Source of the DNA: JAHHTP01 sp964587555
GTDB taxonomy: Bacteria > Bacillota > Clostridia > Oscillospirales > Ruminococcaceae
Direction of reading: 5' to 3'
Assembly: GCA_964587555.1 (NCBI GenBank)
Contig: CAZPLR010000009.1
Coordinates: 1 to 55,565, forward strand
Length of the DNA stretch: 55,565 nucleotides
Shown one piece after another: positions 1-9,500 of this stretch. Made by a program: the position numbers and the translations under genes. The notes under the pieces are model-generated. The model had not been told where the DNA came from. It saw nothing but the letters and a program-made list of their open reading frames with translations, and made no database searches. Each line of letters opens with the position of its first letter. Positions within the stretch are counted from its first letter, which is position 1.

Positions 1-8
1 CGCGGGAC

Positions 9-37
9 TTGACAGTGGCGGCAAGATGTGGTATGAT
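9..37 (+). promoter_or_regulatory. Sigma-A promoter of gltX-glnS
   Basis: TTGACA at 9-14, a 17-bp spacer, TATGAT at 32-37, and a TG at 29-30 making an extended -10. Transcription should start near 44. Any gltX start upstream of about 44 would lie inside this promoter. Confidence 0.85.
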
Positions 38-77
38 TAAAAGGTATATTTATACCATAAGAAAGGAAGGATTCTGC

Positions 78-1730
78 TTGACCCAACAGGAAAATCTTGA
101 GCTTGCAAGCCTTTTGTTTTCTGATATTACGATGACTCCGTCGGATTATGAGGCGCTTTACCCGCCGCGTGAGCTGAAGGAGGGCGCGAAAGTGACGCGC
201 ATTGCGCCAAGCCCAACCGGGTTTATGCACTTGGGCAACCTGTTTGGCGCAATCACCGATGAGCGCTTGGCGCATCAAAGCGGCGGTGTTTTTTATCTGC
301 GCATTGAGGACACCGATTTAAAACGCGCAGTTCCGGGCGGTGTGGAAACGATTATCCGCGTTTTTAACCGTTTTGGGCTGCGGTTTGACGAGGGCGCGAC
401 TCTGGATGGCGATAACGGTGTTTATGGTCCGTATCGACAGCGTCAGCGCAAAAAGATTTATCATGCCTACGCCAAAGCCCTTGTGGAAAAGGGGCTTGCA
501 TATCCGTGCTTCTGTACCGAAGCGGATTTGGAGGCGCTTCGCCTTTCCCAAGAGGAAAAAAAGCTTACGCCGGGTTATTACGGCGCGTTTGCCCGCTGCA
601 GGAATCTCTCGCTGGATGAGGTTAAGGAAAATATTGCAGCAGGAAAACCGTATGTACTGCGGCTAAGAAGTCCGGGCGATCAAAGCCGCAGAGTAAAACT
701 GACCGATCTCATCAAGGGCAGCCTTGATATGCCGGAAAACGATCAGGATATTGTGCTGCTTAAGGTTGACGGCATCCCGACCTATCATTTTGCGCACGTT
801 GTGGATGACCATCTGATGCGCACTACTGTGGTTGTACGCGGTGAAGAGTGGCTCTCCACGCTGCCGATCCATTTGCAGCTTTTTTCGGTGCTTGACATGA
901 AGCCGCCGAAGTACGCGCATACTGCGCAGCTTATGAAGATGGATGGCAATTCTAAGCGTAAGCTTTCCAAACGTAAGGATCCGGAGCTGGCGCTTGGATA
1001 CTATGACGAGCAGGGCTATTGCGTTCCGGCAGTGATCGAATACCTTTTAACGCTGTTAAACTCGAATTATGAGGATTGGCGGCTGAAAAATCCGCAGAAG
1101 CCGTACACCGAATTTCCGTTCAATCCAAAAAAGATGAGCGTTTCCGGCTCGCTGTTCGATCTGCAAAAGCTACAGGACGTCAGCAAAAATGTTATTTCCG
1201 TTATGTCTGCCGAGGAGGTCTACGGATATGTGACCGAGTGGGCGGAAAAGTATGATACGCAGCTTGCCTCGTTGTTTACCGCTGATCCGGATAAGGCGAA
1301 GGCTATTCTTTCTATCGGAAGAGGCGGTAAAAAGCCGCGCAAGGATTTTACCACTTGGGCGGATGTTAAGCCGTATGTTGGCTTTTTCTATGACGAGCTG
1401 TTTGAGATGCAGGATGCGTTCCCGGAGAGGGTTGAGGAGGACGACCGCAGGAAGATCCTCCGGACCTATCTGGACGAGTATGTTCCGCAGCCGGATAACA
1501 ACGCATGGTTTAGCTGGGTCAGCGGGATGGGCGCGCGTCTTGGGTTTGCGCCGGACACCAAGACCTATAAGCAGAATCCCGATGCCTTTAAGGGTCAGCC
1601 GGGCGATGTGACTATGGTGCTGCGTGTCGCGGTCTGCGGCAGACAGAATGCGCCGGATCTGTTCGAGGTCATGCGGATTTTGGGTGAGGATACGGTTAAA
1701 GCCCGTCTTGCCGCCGCGCTGGAAGAATGA
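78..1730 (+). CDS. gltX: Glutamate--tRNA ligase (GluRS)
   Basis: Class I aminoacyl-tRNA synthetase that charges tRNA-Glu with glutamate in the cytoplasm. Seen: the HIGH-type signature as HLGN about residue 50 after APSPTGFM, the family block LRIEDTD, and the KMSKS-type loop as KLSKRK near residue 300. The C-terminal third is the usual helical anticodon-binding region, and about 550 aa is somewhat longer than the E. coli enzyme. The start is taken as TTG at 78, preceded by GAAAGGAAGG (61-70); an upstream in-frame TTG at 9 is part of the promoter. glnS follows after a 52-nt gap. It resembles the clostridial branch of GluRS with an N-terminal extension before the Rossmann fold. Specificity for Glu rather than Gln is inferred from the neighbouring dedicated GlnRS. 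Confidence 0.92.
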   Translation: MTQQENLELASLLFSDITMTPSDYEALYPPRELKEGAKVTRIAPSPTGFMHLGNLFGAITDERLAHQSGGVFYLRIEDTDLKRAVPGGVETIIRVFNRFGLRFDEGATLDGDNGVYGPYRQRQRKKIYHAYAKALVEKGLAYPCFCTEADLEALRLSQEEKKLTPGYYGAFARCRNLSLDEVKENIAAGKPYVLRLRSPGDQSRRVKLTDLIKGSLDMPENDQDIVLLKVDGIPTYHFAHVVDDHLMRTTVVVRGEEWLSTLPIHLQLFSVLDMKPPKYAHTAQLMKMDGNSKRKLSKRKDPELALGYYDEQGYCVPAVIEYLLTLLNSNYEDWRLKNPQKPYTEFPFNPKKMSVSGSLFDLQKLQDVSKNVISVMSAEEVYGYVTEWAEKYDTQLASLFTADPDKAKAILSIGRGGKKPRKDFTTWADVKPYVGFFYDELFEMQDAFPERVEEDDRRKILRTYLDEYVPQPDNNAWFSWVSGMGARLGFAPDTKTYKQNPDAFKGQPGDVTMVLRVAVCGRQNAPDLFEVMRILGEDTVKARLAAALEE

Positions 1731-1782
1731 ATCATCAAAAAGGAGTATCCCGAAATCCATAAATTTTTCGGGAGGTTGTAAT

Positions 1783-3426
1783 ATGGAAGAGTTTTCAAAC
1801 TTTATCACTGAAATTGTTGACGCTGATTTGGCAGAGAATCCGGGATTAAAAATTCATACGCGTTTTCCGCCGGAGCCAAACGGCTACCTGCACATCGGCT
1901 CTGCCAAGGCGATCTTCATCAATTTTATGGTCGCCAAAAAGTACGGCGGGCTTTTCAACCTTCGTTACGACGACACCAATCCTGCCAAGGAGGATAACGA
2001 ATACGTTGAGTCGATCCGCGAGGATCTGGAATGGCTGGGCGCGTCGCCGAACGGCGGAATCTACTACGGCAGCGATTATTTTGATAAATGCTACGAATTT
2101 GCCGTTAAGCTGATACAGGACGGCAAGGCGTATGTCTGCGATTTGTCCGCCGACGAAATGCGGGAATATCGCGGCACGCTGACCGAGCCGGGGAGGGAAA
2201 GCCCGTACAGAAACCGTTCGGTCGAGGAAAATCTCGATCTGTTTGAGCGGATGAAAAACGGCGAATTTGCCGACGGCTCCCGCACGCTGCGCGCCAAGAT
2301 CGATATGGCAAGCCCGAATTTGAATATGCGCGACCCTGCGATTTACCGCATCACCCGTAAACACCATCATCGTCAGGGAGATCAGTGGGTTATCTACCCG
2401 CTTTATGACTATGCGCATCCGATTCAGGACGCGCTGGAGGGGATCACCCATTCGCTCTGCTCACTGGAATTTGAGAATCATCGCCCGCTTTATGACTGGG
2501 TCATTGAGAGCATTGGCTTTGAGCCGCACCCAATCCAGCGCGAATTTGCGCGCTTAAATGTGACCAAAACGGTCATGAGCAAGCGTTATCTGCGTCAGCT
2601 TGTGTTTGAGGGGCATGTGGACGGCTGGGATGATCCGCGTATGCCGACGCTGTGCGGTCTGCGCCGCCGCGGCTATACGCCGAACGCGATCTTTGATTTT
2701 GTTCAGCGCGCGGGCATCTCCAAATCCAACAGTCTTGTCGATATTGGTATGCTGGAACACTGTATTCGTGAGGAATTAAATGATACGGCGCAGCGCCGTG
2801 TGGCGGTGCTTGATCCTGTGCGGGTTGTTTTGACCAATTATCCGCAGGAGAAGGAGGAAACCTTCGAGCTGCCAAATCATCCGAATCATCCGGAGCAGGG
2901 AACGCGCAGTGTGCCGTTTACCCGTGAGCTTTATATCGAGCGCTCCGACTTTATGGAGAATGCGCCGAAGAAATTCTTCCGTTTAAAACCGGGCGGGGAG
3001 GTGCGTCTGATGCAGGCGTATGTCATCCGCTGCGACGAGGTCGTCAAGGACGAAAACGGCGGCATTACCGAGCTGCGGTGCAGCGTAGACTTTGAAACGC
3101 GCGGCTGCAATCCGCCGGACGGGCGGAAAATCAAGGGTACGATCCACTGGATCAGCGCGAAATATGCAGTAAACGCGGATCTTGCGCTGTATGAGGATCT
3201 GTTTACAAAAGATAATTTGAACGATCTGGGAGAGGACGAGTCTTATCTGGACTATCTCAATCCCAATTCGCTGACGATGATGACGGGCTGTAAGGTTGAG
3301 CCTTGCTTGAAAGACGCCGCAGTCGGCGAACGATTCCAGTTTGTACGCACCGGTTACTTCTGCAAGGACAGCAAAAACGCCGATACCTTTAACCGCATTG
3401 TCGGACTGAAGGACAGCTATAAATAA
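1783..3426 (+). CDS. glnS: Glutamine--tRNA ligase (GlnRS)
   Basis: Charges tRNA-Gln directly. Seen: RFPPEPNGYLHIGSAKA with the HIGH-type HIGS at residues 37-40, the RYDDTNP block, LCSLEFENHRPLYDW, and the KMSKS-type loop as VMSKRYL; the C-terminal half is a GlnRS-type beta-barrel region. Length 547 aa is normal for bacterial GlnRS. The ATG at 1783 has GGAGG at 1771-1775; upstream in-frame codons overlap gltX and lack such a site. Most Firmicutes make Gln-tRNA through GatCAB, and GlnRS in clostridia is generally regarded as horizontally acquired. That history is established for the family, not shown by this sequence. Probably co-transcribed with gltX; the hairpin at 3440-3470 closes the unit. 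Confidence 0.95.
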   Translation: MEEFSNFITEIVDADLAENPGLKIHTRFPPEPNGYLHIGSAKAIFINFMVAKKYGGLFNLRYDDTNPAKEDNEYVESIREDLEWLGASPNGGIYYGSDYFDKCYEFAVKLIQDGKAYVCDLSADEMREYRGTLTEPGRESPYRNRSVEENLDLFERMKNGEFADGSRTLRAKIDMASPNLNMRDPAIYRITRKHHHRQGDQWVIYPLYDYAHPIQDALEGITHSLCSLEFENHRPLYDWVIESIGFEPHPIQREFARLNVTKTVMSKRYLRQLVFEGHVDGWDDPRMPTLCGLRRRGYTPNAIFDFVQRAGISKSNSLVDIGMLEHCIREELNDTAQRRVAVLDPVRVVLTNYPQEKEETFELPNHPNHPEQGTRSVPFTRELYIERSDFMENAPKKFFRLKPGGEVRLMQAYVIRCDEVVKDENGGITELRCSVDFETRGCNPPDGRKIKGTIHWISAKYAVNADLALYEDLFTKDNLNDLGEDESYLDYLNPNSLTMMTGCKVEPCLKDAAVGERFQFVRTGYFCKDSKNADTFNRIVGLKDSYK

Positions 3427-3439
3427 TTTTGGGATAAGG

Positions 3440-3470
3440 GAAAGCCTTCGCATCATCTGCGGAGGCTTTC
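3440..3470 (+). terminator. Hairpin terminator after glnS
   Basis: A 13-bp inverted repeat (3440-3452 with 3458-3470, one G-T pair) around a 5-nt loop, 13 nt after the glnS stop. The T-tail is weak (TGTTCGGT), so termination may be partial. Confidence 0.6.
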
Positions 3471-3503
3471 TGTTCGGTATAAATATTATATGGAGGTGTC
3501 TGG

Positions 3504-3760
3504 ATGAGATTATATCATTATTCTGTCAATTCCTATCGGGGCGACGCCTTTCTAAAAAATGATTACAACAATCAATATGAGTTTGCGGAGCCGTATTTAT
3601 CAGCGTTGGAAAAGGGCAGAAGCGTTTTTGACGCTGTGTTTTACGCCACGATGTATATGGGCAGGGAGGTTCGCGTGTGAATCCGTAGAGGAGGCAGTTC
3701 GGTACATAAAGGAGGACTGCCTTGATTGCGGACTTTTTACCAAGGATCAGGACTGCTATG
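3504..3760 (+). pseudogene. Broken small gene (possibly DUF2441-like)
   Basis: An ATG at 3504 behind TGGAGGTG opens a 58-codon frame beginning MRLYHYSVNSYRGDAF and ending at TGA 3678-3680. The next frame then continues protein-like sequence without interruption (CESVEEAVRYIKEDCLDCG), running into the glgB 3' end. The two halves look like the start and end of one protein with a central deletion and frame change. From memory the pattern resembles DUF2441 proteins, but I cannot verify this. It converges on glgB, whose stop lies at 3762. Function unknown. Confidence 0.45.
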
Positions 3761-3761
3761 A

Positions 3762-5642
3762 TCAACGCTTTGGCAGGGGGTCAGACGTTTTCTGCGCCGC
3801 CAAATCCTCTGGCTCGACCGCTTCCACCGCAAACATCCGACCGGAAAGCGCCCTTAACGAGATCGCCAGCCGCATTGCGCCTTTCTTGTCCGGCGCGGCG
3901 GTGATTTTTTCCGGCGTGTTGATGACCGTGCCGCCGCTGAAGCGGCTGTCGTCGGTGTTAAGAAGCTCCCGTATCGAGAGGATGTTTTCGGCAGGGAGCA
4001 GGTAGTTGTCCCAGTCGCAGTCGCAGAGGTTGAGGATGACCATCACCGATCCGACTCCTTTTCCGCGTTGGTAGGCGTAGACCACGTGATCCGCATCGTT
4101 CACCATCAGCCACCGGAAATATCCGGAATGGTAGTCGTCAGCCCAAAGAGCAGGAAGACTGCGGTATAGTTCATGCAGTTTGCGCCGATATGTAAGGAAG
4201 GAATCGTGCATTGGAAAGCGCAGCAGGCTCCAGTCCAGCTCCTTTTTCTCATCAAACTCGCGGATCATGGCGAACTCGTTTCCCATGAAGTCCAGCTTTT
4301 TGCCCGGATGGGTGTAAAGGTATAGGTATAGCGCGCGGCACTGTGAAAATTTTTGCTCGTAGCTGCCCCAAAGCTTATCGACAATCGTCTTTTTCGAGTG
4401 GACGTTTTCATCGTGGGAAAACGGCAGCAGAAATGTCTCGCTGTAAAAATACATCATCGAAAAGCTGAGCTTGTTGTAATGCCATTTGCGATAAAACGCC
4501 GGCGTTGCAAGGAAATCAAGGGTGTCGTTCATCCAGCCCAAGTCCCATTTGTAGTCAAACCCCAGCCCGCCGTACTGGGGCGGAGCGGTCACTTTGAGGA
4601 AATTGGTGGAATCCTCCGCGATCAGCATCGCCGTCGGATGCAGCTGGTGCAGCCCGGAATTCATAGCGGCTAAAAACGCAACCGCCTTATCGTTCACCCC
4701 ACGCCGCTCGTCTCCATGCCAGTAGATCGCACGCGAGATCGCGTCCATCCGCAGCCCGTCGAAGTGGTATTCGGTCAGCCAGTAGTTGGCGCAGGATTTT
4801 AGAAAGCTTGCCGTTTCGCCGCGCGTGACGTTGAAATTTTTGGTGCCCCATTCGCTGTAGCCGGTGTCGTCGCTTGAATATTCGTAAAGATAGCTGCCGT
4901 CGAAATAGGAAAGCGCATATCCGTCCAGTGCGAAATGCACCGGCACAAAGTCGAGTATCGCGCCGATACCGTTTTCATGCAGCCGATCAATGAGCTTTTG
5001 CAGCTGGCGCACCGTCCCGTATCGTGAGGTCGGCGCAAAAAAGCCGGTGTTCTGATATCCCCAAGATGCGTCCGCCGGATGCTCTGAAAGCGGCATAAAT
5101 TCCACATGGGTGTAGCCGTTTTCTTTTAAATACGGGATTAGCACGTCCGCCAATTCCTCGTAGTTGTACCAGTCTGCCGGAAAATCTCCTGTGTTGTTCT
5201 TATGCTTGAAGCCGCCGGCATAAAGCTCGTAGATGTTGATCGGCGATTTGTGCCCGCGCGTGCGCTTTTCCAGCCAAGCGCTGTCGGTAAAGATCGTTTC
5301 GTGCAGGCGGCGCACGATTGAGGCGGAATTGGGTCTTAGCTCCATCCCAAATCCGTATGGATCGCAATGGTCAATTACCTGCCCATCCGGACGCTCGATC
5401 TGAAATTTGTAAAGATCGCCCGGCTTGATCCCCGGCAGATAGACGCTCCAAACGCCGTCGGAAAGCTTCATCTCCTTTGCTTCCCACATATAAACGCTGC
5501 TGATGAGCGAAACCCTTTTCGCCGCAGGAGCAAACACGCGAAAATTGCAGCCGTTTTCGTCCGGATGCGCGCCGAAATATTCGTATGCGTCGAAGCTTCT
5601 CCCCTCAAAAAATGCGTGCAGATCAAATTCGCTTTCTATCAT
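3762..5642 (-). CDS. glgB: 1,4-alpha-glucan branching enzyme (GH13)
   Basis: Forms alpha-1,6 branches in glycogen in the cytoplasm. Seen: an N-terminal CBM48 region (about residues 20-105, EYFGAHP...FRVFAPAA), then the GH13 barrel with the nucleophile D300 in DGLRMD, acid/base E343 in IAEDST, and the third carboxylate D411 in SHDENVH. WGYQNTGFFAPTSRYG is typical of branching enzymes. Length 626 aa is normal. ATG at 5642-5640 with a purine-rich GGGGAAA upstream. No other glycogen genes are adjacent, so it is a stand-alone gene here. Its 3' end faces the broken gene at 3504. Confidence 0.95.
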   Translation of the reverse strand: MIESEFDLHAFFEGRSFDAYEYFGAHPDENGCNFRVFAPAAKRVSLISSVYMWEAKEMKLSDGVWSVYLPGIKPGDLYKFQIERPDGQVIDHCDPYGFGMELRPNSASIVRRLHETIFTDSAWLEKRTRGHKSPINIYELYAGGFKHKNNTGDFPADWYNYEELADVLIPYLKENGYTHVEFMPLSEHPADASWGYQNTGFFAPTSRYGTVRQLQKLIDRLHENGIGAILDFVPVHFALDGYALSYFDGSYLYEYSSDDTGYSEWGTKNFNVTRGETASFLKSCANYWLTEYHFDGLRMDAISRAIYWHGDERRGVNDKAVAFLAAMNSGLHQLHPTAMLIAEDSTNFLKVTAPPQYGGLGFDYKWDLGWMNDTLDFLATPAFYRKWHYNKLSFSMMYFYSETFLLPFSHDENVHSKKTIVDKLWGSYEQKFSQCRALYLYLYTHPGKKLDFMGNEFAMIREFDEKKELDWSLLRFPMHDSFLTYRRKLHELYRSLPALWADDYHSGYFRWLMVNDADHVVYAYQRGKGVGSVMVILNLCDCDWDNYLLPAENILSIRELLNTDDSRFSGGTVINTPEKITAAPDKKGAMRLAISLRALSGRMFAVEAVEPEDLAAQKTSDPLPKR

Positions 5643-5817
5643 GATGTATTTCCCCTTTGCCCGTATTTTTGCTCCCGGAAATGTGATAAAAATTTGGGAT
5701 GCTGTGTCAGTATTATCATTATATCATACACCAAAGGTCCTTTCAACAGACAAATACGATCAAATGTCACATTTTTGAAGAATCTGAAAAGACATGCGTA
5801 TCTGCTGACCGTTATGT

Positions 5818-5845
5818 GTATAAAGCTGGAATTTTTTCCCATACT
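5818..5845 (+). promoter_or_regulatory. Candidate forespore (sigma-F/G type) promoter of spoIIR
   Basis: GTATA at 5818-5822, 17 bp, CATACT at 5840-5845, about 35 nt before the spoIIR ATG. This resembles the -35 GHATA and -10 CATNNTA pattern of forespore promoters. In B. subtilis spoIIR is a sigma-F gene. The assignment is inference; no good sigma-A -10 is seen in the same interval. Confidence 0.4.
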
Positions 5846-5879
5846 CCTGACAGAAAACAAAGAAAGAGAAGGGAAAAAC

Positions 5880-6503
5880 ATGACGATCCGATCCATCAAG
5901 TACTCATATATCTCGCTGGCGGCAGTGCTTTTGCTGTTAGCGATGCTGCTTGAAGCCACCGCCGCGTTTGCACAGACCTACGACGGACTGCAAAGCGAGG
6001 TGTTCCGCCTGCACATTCTGGCAAACTCCGATTCCGAGGTGGATCAGAGCCTCAAGCGCGCGGTGCGCGATGACATCGTTCCGTTGGCAAAGGAGCTTTT
6101 TTCCACCCTTGAGGTGGAGCAGCAGGGAGACGAAACCTATGCCGAAGCGTTTGCTAACGCAGCAGAAGAATATCTCCCCATGTTGACAGAGCAGGCGCAG
6201 CGCTCCGTTTACGCGCATGGCGGAACTGACGCCGTCGCCGTTTCGGTTGCGTTTACCCATTTCCCGATTAAACAGTATGAGGATATCACAATGCCGGCGG
6301 GAGATTATTGGGCTTTGCGTATCGTTATCGGTAAGGGGGAAGGGCACAACTGGTGGTGCGTTTTGTATCCGCCCCTCTGCATCAGCCCGTTTACGGCGGA
6401 GGACGCTTTCGATTCGTCGGAGTGGACGCTCTTAACCCACCCCGAGCAATATCGGTTCCGTCTTGCGATATTGGAATGGCTGAAATCGCTAAAAAAGGAA
6501 TAA
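5880..6503 (+). CDS. spoIIR: Stage II sporulation protein R
   Basis: Forespore-made signalling protein that triggers SpoIIGA to process pro-sigma-E in the mother cell (known for the family). Seen in 207 aa: an N-terminal hydrophobic segment (about residues 10-30) ending AAFAQ that serves as signal peptide or anchor, then the conserved FRLHILANSDS and LKRAVRDD blocks, and the family hallmark ALRIVIGKGEGHNWWCVLYPP near the C-terminus. ATG at 5880 follows GAAGGG. Divergent from glgB and convergent with addA (25-bp gap). Its presence argues that the organism sporulates or recently did. Confidence 0.93.
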   Translation: MTIRSIKYSYISLAAVLLLLAMLLEATAAFAQTYDGLQSEVFRLHILANSDSEVDQSLKRAVRDDIVPLAKELFSTLEVEQQGDETYAEAFANAAEEYLPMLTEQAQRSVYAHGGTDAVAVSVAFTHFPIKQYEDITMPAGDYWALRIVIGKGEGHNWWCVLYPPLCISPFTAEDAFDSSEWTLLTHPEQYRFRLAILEWLKSLKKE

Positions 6504-6528
6504 ATGCGGAAAAAAGCCTGAAATCACG

Positions 6529-9500
6529 CTATTTTATCCGAATCTCCCTCCCCAAAAACAGCGAATAGATCAGCTTTTCCTTGACCGCCTTTTTGTTTGG
6601 GAAAAGATCGGCAAACAGCGCGTTGAGCGCATCCTCGTAGATATCGAGCTGTTTTTGATAACGGGTGACAAACTGCGCTTCACTGCGCAGCCGGTCGGTC
6701 TTATAGTCGATAACAATAAGGCCGTCGCTTTCCAGCAGAATGCAGTCCGCGATGCCTTGTACGATAATCCGCTCCGCATCACAGCAGGATGGAATCTCCT
6801 TTTCAAGCAGCGCGGCTGGCAGTTCGTGGATGAATGCATATTCGCGCAGCAGACGGTTTTCCTTCTGCGCCGTCAGGATTCTTTCGCAAATCCGCGAATG
6901 CAGGAACTGTATGACTTCGTTTTGCTCGATCAGCTCCCGCTCGTCGGCGCGCAAAAACGCGCTTTGTACCAGCCGCGAAAGCTCCTTTTCAAAATCTGCC
7001 CGCGCCGCTTCAAAATCCGCGTACTGCAAAAACGCATGGGTCGCGGTTCCGCGTAAAGCGGCGGTGGGCTTGTCTTTTGGCAGGAATAGTTCGGTAATAT
7101 TTTGCAGATTGTCCAAATTGTCCGGATCCCATGCGCGGTCGCCGCTGTCTGAGAAAGCGTCGGTAAAAATGTCTTCGTAATAGTCGATGCGGCGCTCCTC
7201 CTCTGTCTGCCGCCGGCGATCAAACCGCTCTCCCTCGCCGTGTGAAAGCGCTGTTACCGACGCCTTTGCTGGAAGTTCTGTCACCGCCTCGAATGGATAA
7301 GGCTTGGTCATCCACGCAAGCGCTTCCTCGCCGTTAAATGCGTTTTCCCTTTGTGTAACGGACGGCGCATCGGCAGGATCAAGCGCGTTTTCACTATATT
7401 CTCCGGCACGGCGGAGCATCAGGGAAAACGGCAGCGCGGTCTTTTCCTCTGGGCCGAACAGCGTGCTGACCGCATCATAGGGCATAACCGGGAGCGTCGG
7501 ATAGTCGTACGATTGCAGCGTCTGGACGCAGGATGGCAGCGTGAGGAAACCCGGCAGCAGCCAGCTTAAAAAACTGGAGGCTGTTTCGGTGAGTTCGTTT
7601 GGTACGACCCTACAGTCCATATGTTCTGTCGCTTTCAGATAATCCTTTGAGAGCTTCTCCAATGTACCTTGCAGATTTTTCACTTCCCCGACGCAGATCA
7701 GCTTTTCTCTTGCGCGGGTGAGCGCTACGTAAAGCAGCCGCAGCTCCTCTGAACGCATTGCGCTGCTGAGCTGTGTTTTTACCTGCTCGCCGAACGCATT
7801 GTAGACGCGGATACACTCCTCCTCGCTGCAATAGGGGAGGGCAAGCCCATGGGTGGGGTGCAGCAGATAGCCGCTTTGCAGTTCGGCATTATTGAATTTT
7901 ACTTCGCAGGAGGTCAGGATACAGATTGGCGCTTCCAGCCCCTTGCTGCCATGGATGGTCATGACCTGCACCACGTCGTCGCTTTGCAGCAGGGCGCTTG
8001 CCGGTTCGATATCCTCGTTTAGTTCCAACAGCTTCTCTACATAGGCAAGATAACCGTCCGCGCCGCCGAAGTTTTCATTTTCCCAGCTTGCCGCATCCTT
8101 GATGAATAGGTCGAGATTTGCACGTTTTTGCGCGCCGTCCTCAGTTGAGGAAAGAATGGAGGCAAAGCCGGTTGTTTCAAACGCATAGCGTAAAAAATGC
8201 GAAAGGCTGTTCTTCATCAGCGCGTCGCTTAAATCGGATAGGGTGGAAAGCGCCTTCTGCGCTTTCGCGCCGATGAGCGCATCCGGGGTGCTTGCCGCCG
8301 ATAAAAGCGCATCGTAGACGCTGGCGGCGCCGATCCCGTTTGCATGAATCCGCAGTGAAGCCGCATCGTCAAAATCGAAGCCGCAGAATGGAGAAAGTAA
8401 ATAACTCCAAAGTGCAAGGTCGTCCTTGGGGTTGCCGCAAACCTTTAAAAGGGAAAGGCAGGCGGAAATCTCCGATGTTTCATAAAACGCTTTGATTCCA
8501 GCGGTGCGGTAGCTGATATGATACTCCTCGAGCGCTTTTAGATAGTCGGTAAGCCGGCTGCGCGAACGCATCAGCAGCATGAAATCCGAAAACCGGCATC
8601 GGCGCAGCGTTTTTGTGTCCCTGTCAGTGACAGGGAACCCCTCGCGCACCATCGACGCAATCAGCGCGGCGACATAACGCGCCTGGTCGATCGGCGGCTG
8701 TTTCGGCAGATCCTTGCCCTCACGCTGGTCAAGCAGATGCAGTTCCGCCGCATCGGAAAATCCGCCCGGCAGCGGCGGGTAGGGGAATCCGGCATGCATC
8801 GCGGCAGCCGCATCGTAGGTAAGCTCGCCCGTGCGTACAGACATCACCCGCGCAAATAGATAATTGACCGCTTCGATGACGCTTTTCCGGCTGCGGAAGT
8901 TGTCCGAAAGCACAATAGCTGCTGGTTTTTTTCCGGAGAGCGCACTTTCCGGGGTGATAAGCTCGCTTTGCGCCAGCCGGTCGGTGAATAGTTCTGGCTT
9001 TGCGTGGCGAAAACGATAGATGCTTTGCTTGACGTCCCCGACGTAAAACAGGTCGTTTTTGCCATAGGTCAGCATCCGAAATATTACGTCCTGCGCGCGA
9101 TTGTTGTCCTGACATTCGTCAACCATCACGCAATCATAGCTTTCGGCAAGCTTTCTCGCCGTTTCGGTCGGCGAAAAGCAAAGGCTGCCGTCCTCATGCA
9201 GCGTTGTGTCGCACAGCAGCGCGACAGTGCGCTGCTGTAAATCTGCAAAATCCAGAAGCGAACGCTCCTCTTTGCGCAGATCCAGCTTTTCAAGCAGCCT
9301 TCGCGTCAGCGCGTAGGCTTTTTCTGTGGCTAGAAGGACGACCCTGTCCCGCTCAGCATGCGGGACTCTGACCTCCAAAAGCTGTTTTTTGATCGCTTCA
9401 AACGCTGCAAAGCAGTCGTTTACCTCAGCAAGCTCCGGCTCCTTCCGGATCAAGCCATAATCCTTTATCGTCAGCTTTGGCAGGCTTTGCAGGGCATTTT

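Noticed and set aside
9..77. An upstream in-frame start for gltX
   Set aside because: It begins inside the -35 hexamer of a strong promoter; the TTG at 78 has the ribosome binding site.
1170..1808. 212-codon minus-strand frame across the gltX 3' end
   Set aside because: Shadow frame of gltX with no recognisable protein features.
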